From the NCBI GenBank assembly GCA_032207245.1, contig CM063502.1, forward strand, positions 112,993,199 to 113,057,198: a stretch of DNA of 64,000 bases, read 5' to 3'. The notes beneath the pieces were generated by a model. That model saw only the letters and a program-made list of their open reading frames with translations. It did not search any database and was not told where the DNA came from. The position numbers were made by a program, and so were the translations under genes. The DNA comes from Pardosa pseudoannulata. Taxonomy: Eukaryota > Arthropoda > Arachnida > Araneae > Lycosidae. This document shows, one piece after another, positions 60,963 through 64,000 of this stretch (its first letter is position 1; every line of letters starts with the position of its first letter).

Positions 60963-61854
60963 TTAACCCCTTAACTGCCGTGATATATATACGGTTTGCG
61001 CTTGGAAGCATTAACTGTCCCTTAACCCCTTCTTGGTCGGCGTCGCATCTCATACGTTCGGCGTTTTTGTGCCCGTATTGTCGGCGTCGCATGCCATGCG
61101 ACGAAAAGAAAAATTGCATATTGAGATTGAATTCGCCGCTATTTACACTTCTTTTATAAATCCCGGGATTATTCATGATATTTTTGATATTCATAACCAA
61201 CAGTTTTATGACAAAGTAAGCAAAAAAAAAAATCTGTAATAAAATATTTCAGTTTTTGATAAATGTGATTTTTATGCTCTGATACCCAAGACTGATTGTA
61301 AATCTGTTTTAACGGTAAGGTTGGAAAACTATTTTCTAAAATATTTTTTACCTAATTTTAATAATTATTTTATGTAGATATTTATCTTAAACACCTTAAA
61401 GCAATAGAGTTAATAAATATGTTATTACAGTGTATTTTTTAAAGATAAAACGTGGGTGCATTGCGGTGAAAACTGCAGATCAGTGGACAGGATATCACAT
61501 ATTTCACCCCCAATAAGTCAAGCAAAAAACTGCTTGCTGACAAAAATATTTTGCATTTTCGAAATTAGGATAGAACATAGATTAATTTTCAGCAATAAAA
61601 AAATGCTTTTTTTGGGCCGGAAATTCGAAAAAAAATCCGACCAAGAAGGGGTTAATGCGTACGTGCATACCTTGTACATGTTAAATGTTATAAAAGGCCT
61701 TATTAACAATCTACTTTTAACATTGAGTGTGCTTATTAAGAATCAGGAAAGTACTAAGAAACGTACTGCAAGAAGACTTATATATACGCCCAAAACAGTT
61801 AAAGCATTGACTGCGCAAGGCGTATATATACGCCCGCAGTAGTTAAGGCGTTAA
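60963..61854 (+). mobile_element. TTAA-flanked element, family F (host of a nested insertion)
   Basis: Left end TTAACCCCTTAACTGCCGTG; right end, read inward, TTAACGCCTTAACTACTGCG. Near each end is a CGTATATATACG-like palindrome: GATATATATACGG at the left; TTATATATACGCC and GCGTATATATACGCC at the right. Without the nested element at 61022-61655 it would be about 260 bp long, a typical MITE size. Confidence 0.75.
61022..61655 (+). mobile_element. TTAA-flanked element, family E, nested in family F
   Basis: Perfect 19-bp inverted repeats, TTAACCCCTTCTTGGTCGG, with TTAA at both edges. Next to the left end are the related motifs GTCGGCGTCGCATCTCATAC and GTCGGCGTCGCATGCCATGC, the second a near-palindrome (GTCGCATG-CC-ATGCGAC with one mismatch). 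No transposase domain was recognised in the 634-bp interior; short frames (61033-61239, 61456-61842) are shadows. Confidence 0.88.
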
Positions 61855-61855
61855 A

Positions 61856-62000
61856 CATACTTTCTTTGGTTTTAAAAAATCCTACGTTAACAATTAATAC
61901 GTTTTGGTACAGAATGTTTTCTGTTTCATATTAATATAAGGTAAGCCCAGTTAAAAAAAGTATTTTATTTTTACTCTTCAATTAGTTAAAACTGTCTCCT
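61856..62000 (+). repeat. Diverged direct repeat, copy 1
   Basis: AAACATAC, ATTAACA, TTTCTGTTTCATATTAATAT, CAGTTAAAAA and AATTAGTTAAAACTGT are in the same order and spacing as in 63736-63890. Confidence 0.55.
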
Positions 62001-62634
62001 GTTAAGCAAACCCTTATAGTGACAGATAAAAATAGTTGAAGAATTTTTTTTTTGTTTCCTCGTAACGAGATTTTCTTTTCAGTGAAGCTAGATGAAAAAT
62101 CTACTACTATTTATAACTTTGTAATTTGGATCGACATTTTCTGATTTGTTGAGTCTTGAATATAAATTTATATTTTCGGAAGGAACATTGACTAAAATCA
62201 GGGCAAAGAGCTTTATTACACAGCTTCTCTTTATAGTGCTGTGTGTGCACACGTAATACCAAATAAATTTGTAATCAGGAATTTTTTGTCTTTTTTTTCA
62301 TAAAAGGTATCCTTTGAATTTTACAGTGACAGTCGATCCCTAATGAGTTAATAAGAATCACTAATTAATATTCAAAATTGCTCGAATGTCATATTTGTCT
62401 TACTCTGTGTTATCCATAATAATGTGGATTTAAGATTCATCAATATAAATTCGACCGAAACACTTGGCCACTAAAGGGCTAAAATCTGGGGAAATTATAA
62501 CAAATATCACTAATATTTTACAATAAGACATATTCTTTTGATAAGGTTAAAATTTTGATCTTTTTTGTATTTGCAAGGGATGAATTGAAAGGTAGGATAA
62601 GCTCTGTATCTCAATAATTTAATACATATACATG

Positions 62635-62635
<1 letters not shown>
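62001..62635. other. Gene-free stretch
   Basis: No coding region or repeat recognised. Confidence 0.45.

Positions 62636-62712
<77 letters not shown>
62636..62712. repeat. (AC)n(AT)n compound microsatellite
   Basis: About 38 bp AC followed by about 35 bp AT. Confidence 0.96.
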
Positions 62713-62714
<2 letters not shown>

Positions 62715-63062
62715 GAATGGCATGGACGAGTGGTTAAGGAATGGAAGACATATTTAATTTCATATATAAAATCTTCTTTATTGTAATCCTTCTGTTCATC
62801 GCTATGCCACTTAGATATCCTTTGTTCTCATAATTTATCACGACAAGAGTGGAGGATGTTATCAGCCTGAGTTCCCGCTTAGAACTGTCTCTTTTGGCAT
62901 TGCTACCTAAGCAAAACTCGTATGTCTACTTCCGCGTCAGCTTTTTCACCCTGTACAGTTCTACTCGAGGGTGTGCCTTTCTCCTATTATGTTACCGTTA
63001 ATGAGTTCTAACTATTTTTAATTATAACTCGCTTAATTCTTAACCCCCATTTTTAAACCTGA

Positions 63063-63072
63063 CACACACACA

Positions 63073-63157
<85 letters not shown>
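63063..63157. repeat. (AC)n(AT)n(GT)n compound microsatellite
   Basis: A short AC tract, about 52 bp AT and about 30 bp GT; AC and GT arms make the tract self-complementary. Confidence 0.95.
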
Positions 63158-63158
<1 letters not shown>

Positions 63159-63735
63159 TACAGACAGGAATACGCATATGTAATTCATGCTAGCAGAATA
63201 ATGTGACTAGCAGGTGGAATGCAACGCTTTCTTCTCGATGAGGGTAGGGAGATAGGGGCTCAAATCATGCCAGGATGACATTGGAAGGAAGAAATACAAG
63301 AGAAGATAAATATATAAACTGGAAACGTGTGTCAGATTGTAAAAGCAAGAGTAGCTTCCATAACTTTCAATAACGCCTTGCCTCTGCATTGTGCCATTTA
63401 AATTAAAGAAAGGAAAGTTAGTTACTGTGTTGCTGTTTAGACATCTTCTATAAAAATAACCCACTTATAATTTTGCTCTGGTCAAAAATCATTATAGTTA
63501 AAATGAATTATTATCTTAAGATCCATACGCAAACCCCTAAAAATACTGCGCCATATAATTAATCTTCTCAAGAAAGTCTTTAATGTAATAAACGTGTTTT
63601 TATACTACACTGTTATCGTTAGAATTAAATACAAAAAACATATGTCTGAGCTGTAGATTATGTAAGAATCTAAATCTCCGACTACACTTTTTCTTATCAC
63701 TTACTACTAAAATATTGATAATAGTTTCTATCTTT

Positions 63736-63890
63736 AAACATAGTAACTTTTTTCTTTTTAAAAGAAGTCCCGTATTAACAGTTGATATCTTTTGAGTTGA
63801 ATTGATTTCTGTTTCGAATTAATGTATGGAAAGAGCAGTTAAAAATTCTTTTTCTTTTTCTTTTTTAATTAGTTATAAAACTGTATCCAC
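63736..63890 (+). repeat. Diverged direct repeat, copy 2
   Basis: Partner of 61856-62000: AAACATAG, ATTAACA, TTTCTGTTTCGAATTAATGT, CAGTTAAAAA and TTAGTTATAAAACTGT. The rest of 63158-64000 shows nothing recognisable. Confidence 0.55.
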
Positions 63891-64000
63891 AGATATTTCG
63901 TGTTAAAGATGTGGAATAATTGCATCAAATACCACGAGATTTTTGCAACAAGTAATTTTTATGGTAAGGTTAAAAATCTTTTGTGCCATTCAACTTAAAG

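Noticed and set aside
62716..62745. tRNA-Ser-like A-box sequence GACGAGTGGTTAAGG
   Set aside because: No B box or acceptor stem follows, so it is not a tRNA gene.

Overview
The window reads as strongly AT-rich nuclear DNA of an invertebrate animal. It holds one intact host gene set in a dense, layered population of transposable elements. A chelicerate (spider-like arachnid) is my best guess, because the Tc1-type and mariner-like transposase remnants resemble, from memory, families common in spider genomes. A cephalopod or other AT-rich invertebrate is not excluded. No bacterial or viral gene organisation is present.

Layout. Positions 1-726 hold the 3' end of an I-clade-like LINE with a TAA-repeat tail. 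Positions 1674-17314 hold the host gene on the + strand: a five-exon FDXACB1 homologue of 586 codons, with an N-terminal BMT5/DUF2431 Rossmann methyltransferase-like domain and a C-terminal FDX-ACB domain. All four introns are GT-AG and in phase. Introns 3 and 4 carry a Tc1 fragment, a dispersed repeat with a tRNA-like core, microsatellites and old SINEs.

From 19.6 kb onward I see no convincing host gene. The region contains: a broken hAT transposase (20.2-23.5 kb); TTAA-flanked piggyBac-like elements (24.97, 27.72, 29.54, 54.97, 55.61, and 60.96 kb with another nested inside); a 157-bp triplication and a ~500-bp triplication (30.8-32.8 kb); a mariner-like pseudogene (32.8-33.7 kb); three Tc1-like remnants (34.4-35.0, 37.3-38.6 and 38.6-39.2 kb); a 5'-truncated Ty1/copia remnant with one LTR, bracketed by an inverted repeat (40.05-40.84 kb); and a mariner remnant (45.5-46.1 kb). 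A ~480-bp tandem array occupies 55.5-60.6 kb and is interrupted by a TTAA element and a SINE. At least 15 copies of one tRNA-derived SINE family are scattered on both strands from 11 kb to 58 kb, and (AT)n/(GT)n microsatellites recur throughout.

The most noteworthy structure is that the TTAA-flanked families have different sequences but the same plan: TTAA plus a C/T-rich start, then a family-specific palindrome close to the end, often repeated. One complete element is inserted inside another, another has a duplicated left terminus and a piggyBac-type cysteine-rich fragment, and one has amplified its palindrome-bearing 44-bp unit. No new multi-gene system was identified. The novelty here lies in transposon and repeat architecture. 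Family names rest on motif recognition by eye, and no search was run.
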